Shown piece by piece: positions 22,021-33,856 of a stretch of DNA of 64,000 nucleotides. The DNA is taken from the NCBI RefSeq assembly GCF_014633365.1, contig NC_068346.1, positions 17,443,030 to 17,507,029 of the forward strand, read 5' to 3'. The notes beneath the pieces are model-generated. The model was not told the DNA's origin. It saw nothing but the letters and a program-made list of their open reading frames with translations, and made no database searches. Position 1 is the stretch's first letter; each line of letters begins with the position of its first letter. The position numbers and the translations under genes are program-made. Source of the stretch: Diospyros lotus (Eukaryota > Streptophyta > Magnoliopsida > Ericales > Ebenaceae).

Positions 22021-22802
22021 GTTCACAAAGAATATGCACAATACAATAAAAAAATGCAACCTATAAAAGGGATTAAGAAACACTAAGTTTCAAACCAAAG
22101 ATCTAGGCAGCCTATTCACAAAGAATAACTTCAACTAGGGCAGGTTTTCAAGCAACAATCAACTAACTCAAATTTACTTGCAGAAAATTAAAAGCACTTA
22201 GCAGTTAATAATGGCAGGGCAAATCACAAAGATATCAAACAAAATACCAAGCTGATACTGGATAAAGATCAGAAATAGATTTTGATACCTAATAGATTTA
22301 CTCGATAGAATAATGAAGCACTAAGCAACAAAACAGCCGCAAATAAATACAGGTTTCACACATATCATAGATTTACTTAGCAATAATTAAAGGCACCAAG
22401 CAATTAAATAATCACAAGTAAAACACAGAAAATAATATGTAAAACCACACAGGTTACCAGGACAGATCTCAGGGCTAAGATTTGTGAATGATGCAAGATT
22501 GGATTTGGAGCAGAAGAAGGGCATCCCGGCCTCCATGTGCCACCGCCTACAAGTCCACGCGCAGCCAACCGGAAGGCCAGTAAGCAACCACGTGCTGCTC
22601 GAGAAGATGACCCGCGACTTGTTGGATTTGGATCTGAGGTCCTTTCGACCCAACTCACAACCTGCAAAGAGTAATCGAACCAAGATCAGATCTGATATGG
22701 AAACCACTTATCATGAAATCAGATTTGAAAAATGATGGGGCTTTTCAGATCTGGTTCAAAACAAATCACTACCCAGGAGCCAAGCAAGGTTCTGATACCA
22801 AT
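22021..22802 (-). other. Leader and PBS of copy B
   Basis: Untranslated leader homologous to 13,486-13,849 plus 19,284-19,691 of copy A. The PBS (complement of 22,789-22,800) has one change from the initiator-Met match. Open frames on both strands (22,387-22,735) lie in this leader and are not supported as genes. Confidence 0.8.
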
Positions 22803-23622
22803 TGTTGGGGCAGAAACACCTACAAAACAAGGTTAGTGCACAATAATAATTGAACTAGAAACTGAAACAATACACAAAGTAAAGAGAAAATCTCCCTTTA
22901 GCAATGGCAGTCACGAAGATTGCTCCAAGGCTCAAATCTGGTATGTCCGTTCACCACTTTGGTAGCGCCAACGAATAGAGACCACAAAGAAGGCCCCAAA
23001 CTGAAAGCCCAAAAAACCCCCAACACCTCTCAGTCGAATAGAACGAAGCACTCTCTCCCCCAATCGATCAAAGCCGCACAAAGTAGGTCACCACAAAGGT
23101 AGATCGATCACAAAGACGGTGGGTCAAAAACACAAAGCCAAGAGAGAAAACTTACCCGTAAAAGAGACCTAAGTGCCAAATATGTAGAGGTTGAGATCGG
23201 CATCGAACGATCACTTTTCGCACACAAGGAAAGGCGGCCGCTAGAATGGATGGATAGATCAACCCACAAAAGGCAAGAAGTCCCAATCACAATCGGCTGA
23301 ACATGGAAGGTGAGAGAGAAGTAATCGACCAAGGAAGGGAACACAAGAGAAACTAGGGTTTTGGCCATGAGAGGGAAACACCAAGAGAGGGTCACGCAAT
23401 GGCCTTATATATGAGGGCTTTAGGGCTAAGCAAGGTGGGCTTGGGCTTTAACAAAATGGGCTCCTTCATATCTTGAAAGCCCATTTGTCCTCCAAAGATA
23501 TGATTAAGGGCTTGTGACCCATCTTCTAAAATGGGCTGCCAAATAAGTGGTGACTGAAGCTTATGAAGATAAAACTCACCTGAAAAAGCGTCATTGCCTT
23601 GGGGCCTCATTAGGAAACACAA
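22803..23622 (-). repeat. LTR2, shared by copies B and C
   Basis: About 820 bp. Its element-wise 5' edge has lost around nine bases (GATTGTGTTTCC where LTR A3 has GATTGTTGGGTTTGTGTTTCC). It acts as 3' LTR of copy C and 5' LTR of copy B, giving an LTR-body-LTR-body tandem typical of unequal recombination or tandem cDNA. Confidence 0.8.
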
Positions 23623-23639
23623 TCCCCACCTTGATTCCT

Positions 23640-24222
23640 AATGAGGCTAGCACACACAGGTAACAAGAAACAAGCACATGTAACAAATGCATAAACATGT
23701 AACGAATGCATAAACATGCAACGAATGCATAATCTTGCATTGAATGCATAATCTTGCAATGAATCCATAAACACGCAACAAATGCTTAATCTTGCAACAA
23801 ATGCATAAACATGCAATAAATGCGTAATCTTGCAACGAATGCTTAAACATGTAATAAATGCAATGAATGCATGTTTATGAGCTAGCTCTCTCTCCATCCC
23901 ACTTAGGTTTGGATCTCACTAATCCTCGCACTTAGGTTAGGATTGACTCTCCACCTTGCTTGAGGTGGTGGAAATAAGGATACTTGACCCTTCTCTAAAA
24001 TGGAATGACGGACACACAATCCTTATCCATTGACTCATCCTCCCACTTAGGCTAAGAATATTTCTAATCCTCCCACTTAGGCTAGGATATCTCACTCATC
24101 ATACCACTTAGACTAGGATCTCACTCATCCTACCACTTAGGTTAGGATTTACTTCATCCTACCATTTAGGTTTGGATTTCTCTCATCCTACCGCTTAGGT
24201 TAGGATCTACCACATCATTCAT
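23640..24222 (-). repeat. Two minisatellites between gag and 3' LTR (copy C)
   Basis: Same two repeat types as 20,499-20,954, inverted: the 19-base GCATAAACATGCAACGAAT array (about 23,665-23,880) and about six units of the 29-30-base CCTACCACTTAGGTTAGGAT repeat (about 24,030-24,215). Copy A has only two or three of the latter. Confidence 0.85.
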
Positions 24223-25029
24223 TTAATATACCTCACTTGGATCATAAGAGGTAACCACATTTGTCTCTTCATGATCTTTCTCCTTTTCTTTTTGTTTTCC
24301 CTTTTCAGCATAACAATATTTAATGAAATGTTTGGTTTTCCCACAATCGTAACACTTTTTACCCTTCTATTGGGTTTTGGATTTTGACCTACCTTTGCCT
24401 TTCTTGCTATCTTCCTCTTGATTTTTAAATTTAGGGCTACCCCTTATCATGTGGACCTCACCATGTTTTCTCTCACTCCTTAATTTCATTTTCTTACTCC
24501 TAAGAGAATCTATGACAATTTCAGGTGTTAACATGTCCCTACCATACTTAATGACATTTTTAACTTCTTTATAAGTATTAGGAATGACATTTAACAAAAG
24601 AATTGCCTTGTATTCCTCCGACATTGTTTCACCACAATTTATGATATCTTGAACCAACTTGTTAAAGACATCTAATTTGTCATCTAGGTCCCTAGAGGGG
24701 TCAATCTTAAAACTAAAGAAACTTTCAAGCAAATAAAACTTATTAGGGGTGGACTTTTTAACATATAATTTCTCTAATTTTTTCCAAAGTTCTTTAGTTG
24801 TGTCAAGTTTTCCTACTTCCCTTAACACTGAATCAAAGAGATGCACGATTATAGAAGTATAGGCAAGTTCATAAGCTTCAAGTTTTTGTTCCTCTTTAGT
24901 ACCTTCAGGATATTTTCCATCTATAGCCTTAGAGACTTTTTATTGTACTAAAATTTCTTTCATTTTCTGTTGCCATATAGAGAAATCCCCCTTTCTATTG
25001 AAAACATTCAATTCAAAATGTGTAGGCAT
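24223..25029 (-). pseudogene. Gag with two in-frame stops (copy C)
   Basis: Same 807-bp length and the same start and stop positions as gag A. One TAA interrupts near residue 30 (after KEILVQ, near 24,940) and another sits just before the zinc knuckle (near 24,370, after SKSKTQ). The knuckle here reads CYDCGKTKHFIKYC. With no frameshifts, the protein was coding until fairly recently. Confidence 0.85.
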
Positions 25030-25796
25030 ATTCACAAAGAATATGCACAATACAATAAAAAAATGCAACCTATAAAAGGGATTAAGAAACACTAAGTTTC
25101 AACCCAAAGATCTGGGCAGCCTATTCACAAAGAATAACTTCAACTAGGGCAGGTTTTCAAGCAACAATCAACTAACTCAAATTTACTTGCAGAAAATTAA
25201 AAGCACTTAGTAGTTAATAATGGCAAGGTAAATCACAAAGATATCAAACAAAATACCAAGCTGATATTGGATAGAGATTAGAAATAGATTCTGATACCTA
25301 TTAGATTTACTCGGCAGAATAATGAAAGCACTAAGCAACAAAACAGCCACAAGTAAATGCAGATATCATAGATTTACTTAGCAATAATTAAAGGCACCAA
25401 GCAATTAAATAATCACAAGTAAAACGTAGAAAATAATATGTAAAACCACACAGGTTACTAGGACAAATCTCAGGGCTGAGATCTGTGAATGATGCAGGAT
25501 TGGATTTGGAGTAAAAGAAGGGCACCCCGGCCTCCACGTGCCGCTGCCTGCAAGTCCACGCACCGTCGACCGGCAGGCGAGTGAGCAGCCACGTGCTGCT
25601 CGAGAAGATGACCCGCGACTTGCTGGATCTGGGGTCATTTCGACCCAACTCACAACCTGCAAAGAGTAATCGGACCAAGATCAGATTTGATATGGAAATC
25701 ACTTACCGTGAAATCGGATTTGAAAAATGATGGGGCTTTTCAGATCTGGTTCGAAACAAGCACTACCCAGGAGCCAAGTAAGGCTCTGATACCAAT
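25030..25796 (-). other. Leader and PBS of copy C
   Basis: Untranslated leader of about 755 bases with intact PBS (complement of GCTCTGATACCA, 25,783-25,794). Homologous to the leaders of A and B. The frames at 25,388-25,702 are not genes. Confidence 0.8.
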
Positions 25797-26651
25797 TGTT
25801 GGGGCGGAAGCACCTACAAAACAAGGTTAGTGCACAATAATAATTGAACCAAAAACTAAAACAATACACAAAGTAAAGAGAAAACCTCCATTTGGCAATG
25901 GCAGTCACGAAGACTGCTCCAAGGCTCAGATCTGGTATATACGTTCACCACTTTAGTAATGCCAACGAATAGAGACCACAAAGAAGGCCCCAAACCGAAA
26001 GCCCAAAAAACCCCCAACTCCTCTTGGCCGAAACAGAACGAAGCCCTCTCTCCCCAATCCATCAAAGCCACACAAAGTAGGTCATCACAAAGGTAGATTA
26101 GTCACAAAGACGGTGGGTCAAAAGTACAAAGCCAAGAGAGAGAGCTTACCTGTAAAAGAGACTTAAGTGCCGAACATGTAGAGGTTGAGATTTGCATCGA
26201 AGGATCGCCTTTCGCACACAAGGAAAGGCGGCCGCGAGAATGGATGGATAGATCAACCCACAAAAGGCAAGAAGTCCCAATCATAATTGGCCGAACATGG
26301 AAGGTGAGAGAGAAGCAATCGGCCAAGGAAGGGAACACCAGAGAAACTAGGGTTTTGGCTATGAGAGGGAAACACCAAGAGAGGGCCACACAATGGCCTT
26401 ATATATGAGGGCTTTAGGGCTAAGTAAGGTGGGCTTGGGCTTCAACAAAATGGGCTTCTTCATATCTTTAGCAAATGGGCTTTCTCCTCCAAAGATATGA
26501 TTATGGGCTTGTGGTCTATCTTCTAAAATGGGTTGCCAAATAAGTGGTGATGGACTTGGGTTTTTCAATCCCGGGCCGAAGCCTATGAAGATAAAACTCA
26601 CCCGAAAAATCGTCATTGTCTTGGGCCTCATTAGGAAACACAAACCTAACA
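25797..26651 (-). repeat. LTR1, the complete 855-bp LTR
   Basis: Runs TGTTAGGTTTGTG (from 26,651) to CCCCAACA (25,797) on the minus strand and is the least deleted LTR of the family. A TATATAAGGCC-type TATA region is the complement of about 26,393-26,406. GTCGA (26,652-26,656) follows outside. Confidence 0.85.
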
Positions 26652-26656
26652 GTCGA

Positions 26657-28122
26657 GAAAATAAAGAAATCCATGTAAGATAGTATCGGGTAACCAAATG
26701 CCATGTTGAAGGTCAAACACCCCAGTCAACTTGTAGTTTGACTTATGACTCCTAGTTATCATGAAGGACCTAGATTCTAAGTGAATTGCACTCCTGATTA
26801 AATATCATGAACTAATTTGGTATTGGCAATTGGGACGGGCGCTTCCATTAGAGGCACAAGTACGATCTCTTCTTGCAGTTCTAGTGTAATCTGTTTGTTT
26901 CTACTATTTTATTTCCCTTGCTGAGGACTGAACTTGTCACTACATTGAGCAGTAATAAAAAGTTTATTTCTGATGGTTCTAGTTATAAACACCATTTTGG
27001 TTCCCCGCCTCCCCCCTCCACTTTTATGAGTGCTTCATTTTATTTGTGTTTGTATGTATTTGGAATCTAGAGAAAATAGCAAGAAACAAACAATTAGAAA
27101 AGGTTGTTGAAGCCAAATAACATGAATGATTTTGGGAGGTGATTTTTGTGCCTATTTGGTTGTGTTTTGGTTTTTGCTTTCTTTGTTACAAGAAGTCACG
27201 TGTTTGAATTCTAAAGGCAATATTTTTGCAAAGTAGATCTCAGGTTGCCTACAAAAAGTACCCTTGGAAAATGAAAAGTCTAGCACATTGAATATGCCAT
27301 TTTTATGATAAGAATTTGTGAAACTAATGAAAATTTATTTAGGTCACATCTAGATAGAAAAATTTCAAGTGATACTATATTAGATTTATAATTATAAATT
27401 CTTATATTTTAAATTTTGTCATTTAAAATTATTCTACTTTTTGTGTTCAAATACTTTTTACATACTACACAAAAACAATGGAATCATTTTGGAACTGACA
27501 CATAATAACCCTATCCAAACACATTTTTATAGAATTATAATATTATTGTATAAAAAATTTATAATCACATCCAATCTAACCCAAGCCAAACAAATTTGAT
27601 CGAATTAATGAGGTTAGATTGGTTAGATTTTGTTATGTAATTCGGTTGATTTTGGACTAATACAAAATCAGAACCTGAGCAACTCAATAGGACTGTTTCA
27701 AACTGAAGTGTGGTTGCTCGCCTTTGCCTCTTTGAAACCCTAACAACCAACAATCCTGCCCAATTCTCTAGAGTCAACCTGTTTCTTCATCCCCATCTCA
27801 ATCTTCATAAAACTGTGGCGTTACGAGGGATGTAGAGCAAAAATGAAAGAAAAAGAGAGGGTATTGGGCTAAATTGTTGAGGTTGTTGTAAACAATAGCT
27901 GGTTGAGGTGATTTTTTATGGTTTGTTTGAGTTGGATAAGGCTAAAAGCAACAGAAATATATCGAAATGGTTGAAAACACTTTTTTAATATTTGGGATTC
28001 AAGTGATTGGGGTCGCTCTGCTTTTATTTGGAAACACTATGAATTATTTACCCTTTTCCGTTTATTACTGTTGCTAATGCTATTACTTTTACATTTTTTT
28101 GAGTAGGCAGAATCCAATAGTT
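26657..28122. other. Spacer upstream of the methyltransferase gene
   Basis: No gene is readable. AT-rich stretch at 27,300-27,560. The start codon at 28,123 is preceded by TTGAGTAGGCAG (28,100-28,111), a plausible 3' splice site, so the promoter and an untranslated exon of the methyltransferase gene may lie here, but I cannot place them. Confidence 0.4.
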
Positions 28123-31100
28123 ATGGCTCAAGGTGCGGTGGGTTTGCAATTTTATCCAAATTCGTGTTCTTTAATGATTCGAAAATTGGTTCAATGGAGA
28201 CACAACAGCTTCCTCACCCCTTTCTGCACTCTATCTCTCTTTGCCAAATCAACTGAACAAAGCCAAGTTGCTACTACTTCAGCCTCCAAAGTTGCCCATC
28301 ACTTGCCTTTTTCTGGTTGGTCCTGCTTTGCCCTTCCTTCTGTCTCTTCACAGTGCATGTAGTAGTAAATTTATGGATAATTAAATGAACTTACTTAAAA
28401 TTTGTCTTGATATTCATTTTCCATTATCTGAATGGGTACCACAACTGGTGATTGATAAAGAAGTGGCAAGAACACTTGGTTGACTTGGATTCAAATTATG
28501 GAAACTACCAATTTATTCCATTCGGGCAACACCCACCATCTGTTTGGGTTGAAGTCTTACCTAGTGCATGTAGATGGGGGTGGTTTGCATGGAATAGTTA
28601 GGCTGAAGGTTCAAACACCCCATATTACAATATATATATATATATATATATATATTTTTCATTAAATTTACTGGAATCTTATAAAAACGTATTTGAATCA
28701 TTTTAAACCTAACATAGATTTTCTTAAGGTCTTGATTTTCATGGAGGAAAATTTTCAAGAAAATTTTTACAAAAAGTAGTAAACACGTTTTTCAAGGCTA
28801 GAGAAAAGTGTTGGTAAGGTTGCAAGCTCAATATATATATGTATCTATATATATATTTGAGGGTTTTAGATATAAAAAGTCAACTATGAGGGGATAGTAT
28901 AGAATTGTTTCAAGTGCAAAAGGTCATAAAGAAAAATGTGGTCTTAGAGGCTTAAGAAAAATCTGTGGAAAAAATTTCTAAATATAGCATATAAGTCTCA
29001 AATGTTATTTTAGAATTACTAACAACGTTTCATAGTGAGAAAGAATGAGGATCTACACATTAGGTGTGTCTTTGTTAAGTCAAACAGTCCAAATACATTT
29101 TTGTAAGGTGACAATAATATGATGGAAATTGAATTTTATGGCAAACCTTAGGTAGGTTCTTGTGATTATCTATAAATTTAATTGCAATATATGCAGAATA
29201 TATGCTGACCCCACATAGTGGGATAGAGATTGGATATGTTGTTGTTGTGTATGCAGAATAATTAGAATGTCTACAATTTTTTCTGTTTATGAGTGAGATT
29301 TTACCCATGTAGGTTTAGTGCTGGATGATATTTTTGTTGGGTATCTTTTTGGCAAGAAAAAGACCACTGAAGTTGCTCATTTGTAGGTATCCTTTCTTCA
29401 CGGTCATACTACTGGCCTCTATCCTATATTGTTCTTTTCCTGGCTAACGGAAATTCAATATACTTTTTTATTTCACAGATTTCAAATTGTGCCCCTCTGA
29501 TTTGCTTACTTGGTGTCTTCAATCTATCCCCTCTAAAATAAAAAAATCAATTAAATGCTTTCTTTGCGAGTTTGAAGCTTTGAACTTTGTGTTGATAATT
29601 GTATTATTTGTTTCTTGACGGGAAGAAAGAAATACCATCTATATACATGTACACATACATGCAGAAATAGAAAGAAATCTGAAAGTGAAGCTTTGCTTTG
29701 AATATCTGGCAGTCACAATATTCCCTTTACTTTGCACTATGTTGCTGCTTAATTTGATAAAAAGCTCTATAGTGTTTTATGGAAGTGTGTTTCAGGGAAA
29801 TTCTCTCCCGGTCTATCACGAGCAATAGTAAATATAGTGGCAAATTGAAGAAGCAAATCAAACAAAATTGGAGGTTTCCTGGCATGTGACTAGGGGAGTT
29901 AAGTTTTTAAGATGGTTCAACTCTAATAAGAATTAGAAATATTTTAAGGTCTATTTTTGTTAGAATTGAGTTGATTGAATGGTAAAAAAAGTTCTTGCCT
30001 GCTCAAGTAGCCCCTCTTTGCATATGCACAAACAAGCACACGTTTCTGCTAGTGCAATTGGTGTTTTCCTGCTTTATTCCTTCCTTATGGACTTTCATCT
30101 TAACAAAGAAGTTTGCCAGTCCTTGACGCTTGATGTTGTATCAGTTTTGACACTTACCAATCTCCTTAATTGGGCAAATAATGATAGATGTGCTACATTC
30201 AGAAATTGGTGATGATGTTTCCTTTTGATATATTTTCCTGTGGTAGGGTATGGAGGCAGGTCATCCAAAAAGGTGACACACTTGTTGATGCCACTTGTGG
30301 CAATGGTTATGATACCTTAGCAATGGCCAAGATGATTGTTGATAGCTCATATAATGGTCATGTATGTTCCATGGATGTTCAGAAAGTTGCACTGGAAAAT
30401 ACTTCAGCTTTGCTAAATGAATGTCTTACCCCAGAAGAGGTGCCACTTCTATTTATTTTGTTGCAGCTAGTCTGTTGGAGGCAGCAACATCATTGAACTT
30501 TTGATTACCTATTCCCTCCTATTCTTTTCTTTATATTCAGTTGTTATAACATATCCTTTGATTCTTAATTGCTTTCTAATGATTGTGATCTAGTCAATAG
30601 TTGTAAAAGCATGACTAGGAGCTGAAGTTTCTTAGAAACCGTTATTGTAACATACATGGGATCAATGATCACACTTTGGTACTTGTTTATTTTTTATTTA
30701 TTTTTATTTTTTTGGGTTATGCTTTAGGCCTTGGATAAAGATGGTTGGAGATTTATAATTCTTGTAACTGGCCTCACATAGTGGAGTAAAGCTTGCGATT
30801 GTTATCATTGTTGTTTAGCCATGCTCTAGAAATCAGAAACCTTATCATTGTTGTTTAGCCATGCTCTAGAAATCAGAAACCTTAAATCCCGCTAGATGAG
30901 TTTCATTATGATTGGAAAATGCTTGATTGGACATAATTGGTTCATCAAAATTTTTTTAGATATTGCTTTGTGGTAAAATATTAGGCTGCCTTTGGACACA
31001 AGTATGAACAAGAGGATCCATTTAATATAAGTAACACCAAAGATAAGAGTTCCTGTGTAGTCTAAACCTCCAAGCACAACTTGTTGGGTGGACAAATTTT

Positions 31101-32642
31101 CTCTTCTACGTTGTCACATATACATAAATTGGTCAAGGATTTTTTATCTAACTGCAATTGATATCTAGTTTTTAACTCACCAAGTTAAAACTATTTGATG
31201 GTCCCATACTGAACTTTTGCAAAATAGAAAAAAGATACTACTGTTCTTGTATCAACAATATAAAGTTCATATTGAATTTCTGTCGCCGTTGATTTTTCCG
31301 CTTTCCAATCCATGCAGAAAAGACTTGTTGAGCTCTTTGACATTTGCCATAGTAAAATGGAGGAAGTTGTTCCAAAGGGTGTCCCAGTGAGGTACATAAA
31401 GTGAATGAAGTTTCTTGGTGGTAGTGTTACATTTAGCTGTTTGTCGACAAATGTGCATTCTCAAGTACAGTCATTAGTGTTGTCTTTTGAAGGGGTCTAT
31501 AGGAGCAGCAATGTAGATCCTTTTTATTACTTTCAGTTTCCTTCAAATTTGTTGTTGCCGGTGGTTTTTTTTTTCAGGCTAGTTGCATTCAACTTGGGCT
31601 ACCTTCCTGGCAGTGACAAAGCAATAATAACAAGGCCAGAAACAACATTACAGGCTTTGGAAGCTGCCAAGAGATTGCTAGCACCTGGGGGCCTCATCAG
31701 CATAGTAGTTTACATAGGCCATCCTGGGGGAAGGTAATAATACGTTTACCCTGTTGCATAGTTTGGAAACCGGTTGCCTGCAGTATCAAATATCACATGG
31801 TTGGTGAAAATGATTGAAGTTCCAAACAAGTTCTAAAATTGGCAATTGTGAATTGCCCTGGTTGCTCTTGTCGTTACAGTTGGAATCTCATGTTTATCTC
31901 ATTCCACAATGCTATCCTCTCCTCTTTATGTCTGTTTTTTTAGATAACCTGTCAATATCCAAACTAGATGAGATTAGGCTTTTAGGAAACCAGATTTAAA
32001 TATCTATATCCAGGTGGGAATATGAAAACTCAATGAGGTTGTTGCCTGTAAATCAATCCCCCAGCATATGTGGTTGTGTAATTGGGTTATTGTGGTTGTG
32101 TATTTATAGTGTCCCATGATTCTATGATCAGTGTCATTTGATTATAGCAACCAATTTCTTGGAGTTGTGAGGATCGTGAGGTTTTACAGTTTTGTCCATA
32201 CAAAAAAATTGTTTCTAATATCATCCATTCAAAATTTGTGTTTTCTTCTTCAAAAACTACTCAATCATTGATTGAGTGAATTTTTCTCATTATTGTGAAA
32301 GACTTAGGTTTCTTGTGACCAAGCTACGTTAAAATTTCCGTGTCCTCTTTCTCGACTTATATCCATAATGTGTGTGATTCGATCCCAACAGTCTTGTTAT
32401 TTAGACTACTTTCATTGATGCTATTAGATGCTTATGTTTTTGCAATAGGCCTTGAAGTCCATTACTTAATTAGATATGGGTGATGCTGCAGAGCTTAACT
32501 TTTGCCTATGTTATATAGGGAGGAATTTGAGGCAATAGAAGGTTTTGCTGCTGCATTGCCAGCTGAGAGTTGGATCTGCAGCAAGCTTCGAATGCTCAAC
32601 CGACCAGTGGCTCCAATTCTTGTTCTTTTGTTCAAGAGATGA
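28123..32642 (+). CDS. MnmM/YtqB-type SAM-dependent methyltransferase
   Basis: Six coding exons, all with GT-AG introns and matching phase: 28,123-28,315; 29,313-29,382; 30,247-30,439; 31,318-31,391; 31,578-31,733; 32,519-32,642 (TGA). The total of 810 nt gives 269 residues. Residues 1-55 are Ser/Thr/basic-rich with few acids and look like an organelle transit peptide. Motif [11 protein letters not shown] (102-111), binds [13 protein letters not shown] (182-191) is the signature of the YtqB family. Bacterial MnmM/YtqB methylates nm5U34 of tRNA to mnm5U34; a similar role in plastid or mitochondrial tRNA is inference. The frame is fully intact. Introns carry retroelement tails, so the large size is due to intron growth. 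It is the only complete host gene in the window. Confidence 0.9.
28631..28655. repeat. (TA)n microsatellite in intron 1
   Basis: Pure TA run in intron 1 of the methyltransferase gene. Confidence 0.9.
29209..29249 (+). repeat. RTE/SINE-type 3' tail in intron 1
   Basis: CCCCACATAGTGGGATAGAG followed by GTTGTTGTTGT. This pattern ends many plant RTE LINEs and Au-like SINEs. The rest of the element is not recognisable. Confidence 0.5.
30770..30816 (+). repeat. RTE/SINE-type 3' tail in intron 3
   Basis: GCCTCACATAGTGGAGTAAAGCTTG-like sequence followed by a TTGTTG tail, related to the tail in intron 1. No body can be read. Confidence 0.45.
30802..30883 (+). repeat. Perfect 40-bp tandem duplication in intron 3
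   Basis: A 40-base unit beginning TTATCATTGTTGTTTAGCCA occurs twice in a row with no visible difference, so it is recent. It begins in the tail of the RTE/SINE-type repeat. Confidence 0.85.
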
Positions 32643-33847
32643 AATATTATTATTTTTTTCTTTTTTCTTTTTTGTTTTGGTAGCATGGTGTCCAAACCTA
32701 TGGCCCAATTAATCTTCACGGGTCCATTTAATCGTCTCGTCCTCATGCACCAAGACTTCATTCAAGCAGATGTTGAGCATTACCTCAAGAAAAAGAAACT
32801 CATAGTTCCCATAATTCAAAACTAAGTCGACCGTGTTTGAAAGTTGCTAAGTCCTGTTTAAGAAAGGAGATGATCTTCAGCAAAACCAGTTGGTATGTTA
32901 CGTGTGTTTTTTTTTTTTTAATAGATAAATCCCCCCCTCCCGCTGGGCGGCTCTTGCCACGAAGAGGCATGGGAAGAGGGAAGGAGTGTTGATCGGTTGA
33001 TGTGGTACATTAGCATGTTGTTTCTGTAGGTTATTCAGATGGTGACAACTCATGGATCGCTTGCTTGAACTAGAGAATATTGATCCACGCTTAATAACCC
33101 TTTATAGAGTTCAAGCAAGCAAATGGTCATATGAGGGGATGTTGGAATTTGTTTGTACCATCTAGTTCTTTGGCGCAGGTATGAGATGCTTCTGTGAGAG
33201 TGCATGAGCATGATTGTCGCGTCTCTTGTTTGGTAATATATTAGTAATAATTGTGTTGCAATGCGTCATTATAGAAGTGGATTGCTCTATTCACTTCTTA
33301 ATTTGATTGACATGTTTGTAGTTCTTAATTAAGAGGTAACCTGGCGAACAAGGCCCTTTCCTCCTGTAATGTACATGCTTTTAGTGATAAAGTGCAACTC
33401 GAATCCTTTATAACATTTAGTTGCAATATTTTTAGTTTATTAATCGGTTAGCTATCGCAGGCAATTTTAGTTATTGTAGAAATTTCTTTATTACTATTTA
33501 TTTCAACCTTTGAAGCGTAAAGTGCTGCCTCTTGTTGAAGATTATGGGGGCAGCGAAGTGGAATATTATATTTTGATCCAGATGTGGAGTCTTAAGACTG
33601 GCTTTGCTAAATGACTAATTATGGAGTTAGATTTGTGGATAGAAATACATTGATCATCTCTGGATGTGGATGTGGACATGAATGCATGCAGAATGCTATT
33701 TGGCCGGCTGTACAAATAGTTTTTGTGTTCCAGAATGCAATTATGGAACAAATGGCCGCCTACTCTTTCTTTATTCATGTTTTGAGTAAGAGATAAAAAG
33801 TATTTAGTATTTTATTTGTGCGCTAGGTTAGATATGTAATTCTACAT
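32643..33847. other. 3' UTR and spacer after the methyltransferase gene
   Basis: No gene seen. It should include the 3' UTR and polyadenylation site. The short frame at 33,611-33,796 has no support. Confidence 0.4.
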
Positions 33848-33856
33848 GGTAGGACC

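Larger units (their letters stand above)
12860..26651. mobile_element. Composite of inverted gag-only LTR retrotransposons
   Basis: Order on the plus strand: LTR A5 (12,860-13,471, +), leader interrupted by a Copia element, gag A (+), tandem repeats, LTR A3 (+, cut at 21,456), a scrambled junction, gag B (-, truncated), leader, LTR2 (-), tandem repeats, gag C (-), leader, LTR1 (-, 25,797-26,651). Both outer edges are TGTT(G/A)GG LTR 5' ends facing outward. GTCGA lies immediately outside each (12,855-12,859 and 26,652-26,656). No pol domain occurs in any copy between gag and 3' LTR, as in TR-GAG elements. Members rely on protease, RT and integrase supplied by autonomous Copia relatives. Confidence 0.75.

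Noticed and set aside
22387..22735. Frames on both strands in the TR-GAG leader, repeated at 13,566-13,874 and 25,388-25,702
   Set aside because: Present in all copies only because the leader is repeated; stops differ between copies and they lie between the PBS and gag.
20499..24222. CRISPR-like array
   Set aside because: The repeats are contiguous minisatellites without regular unique spacers, in plant nuclear DNA.
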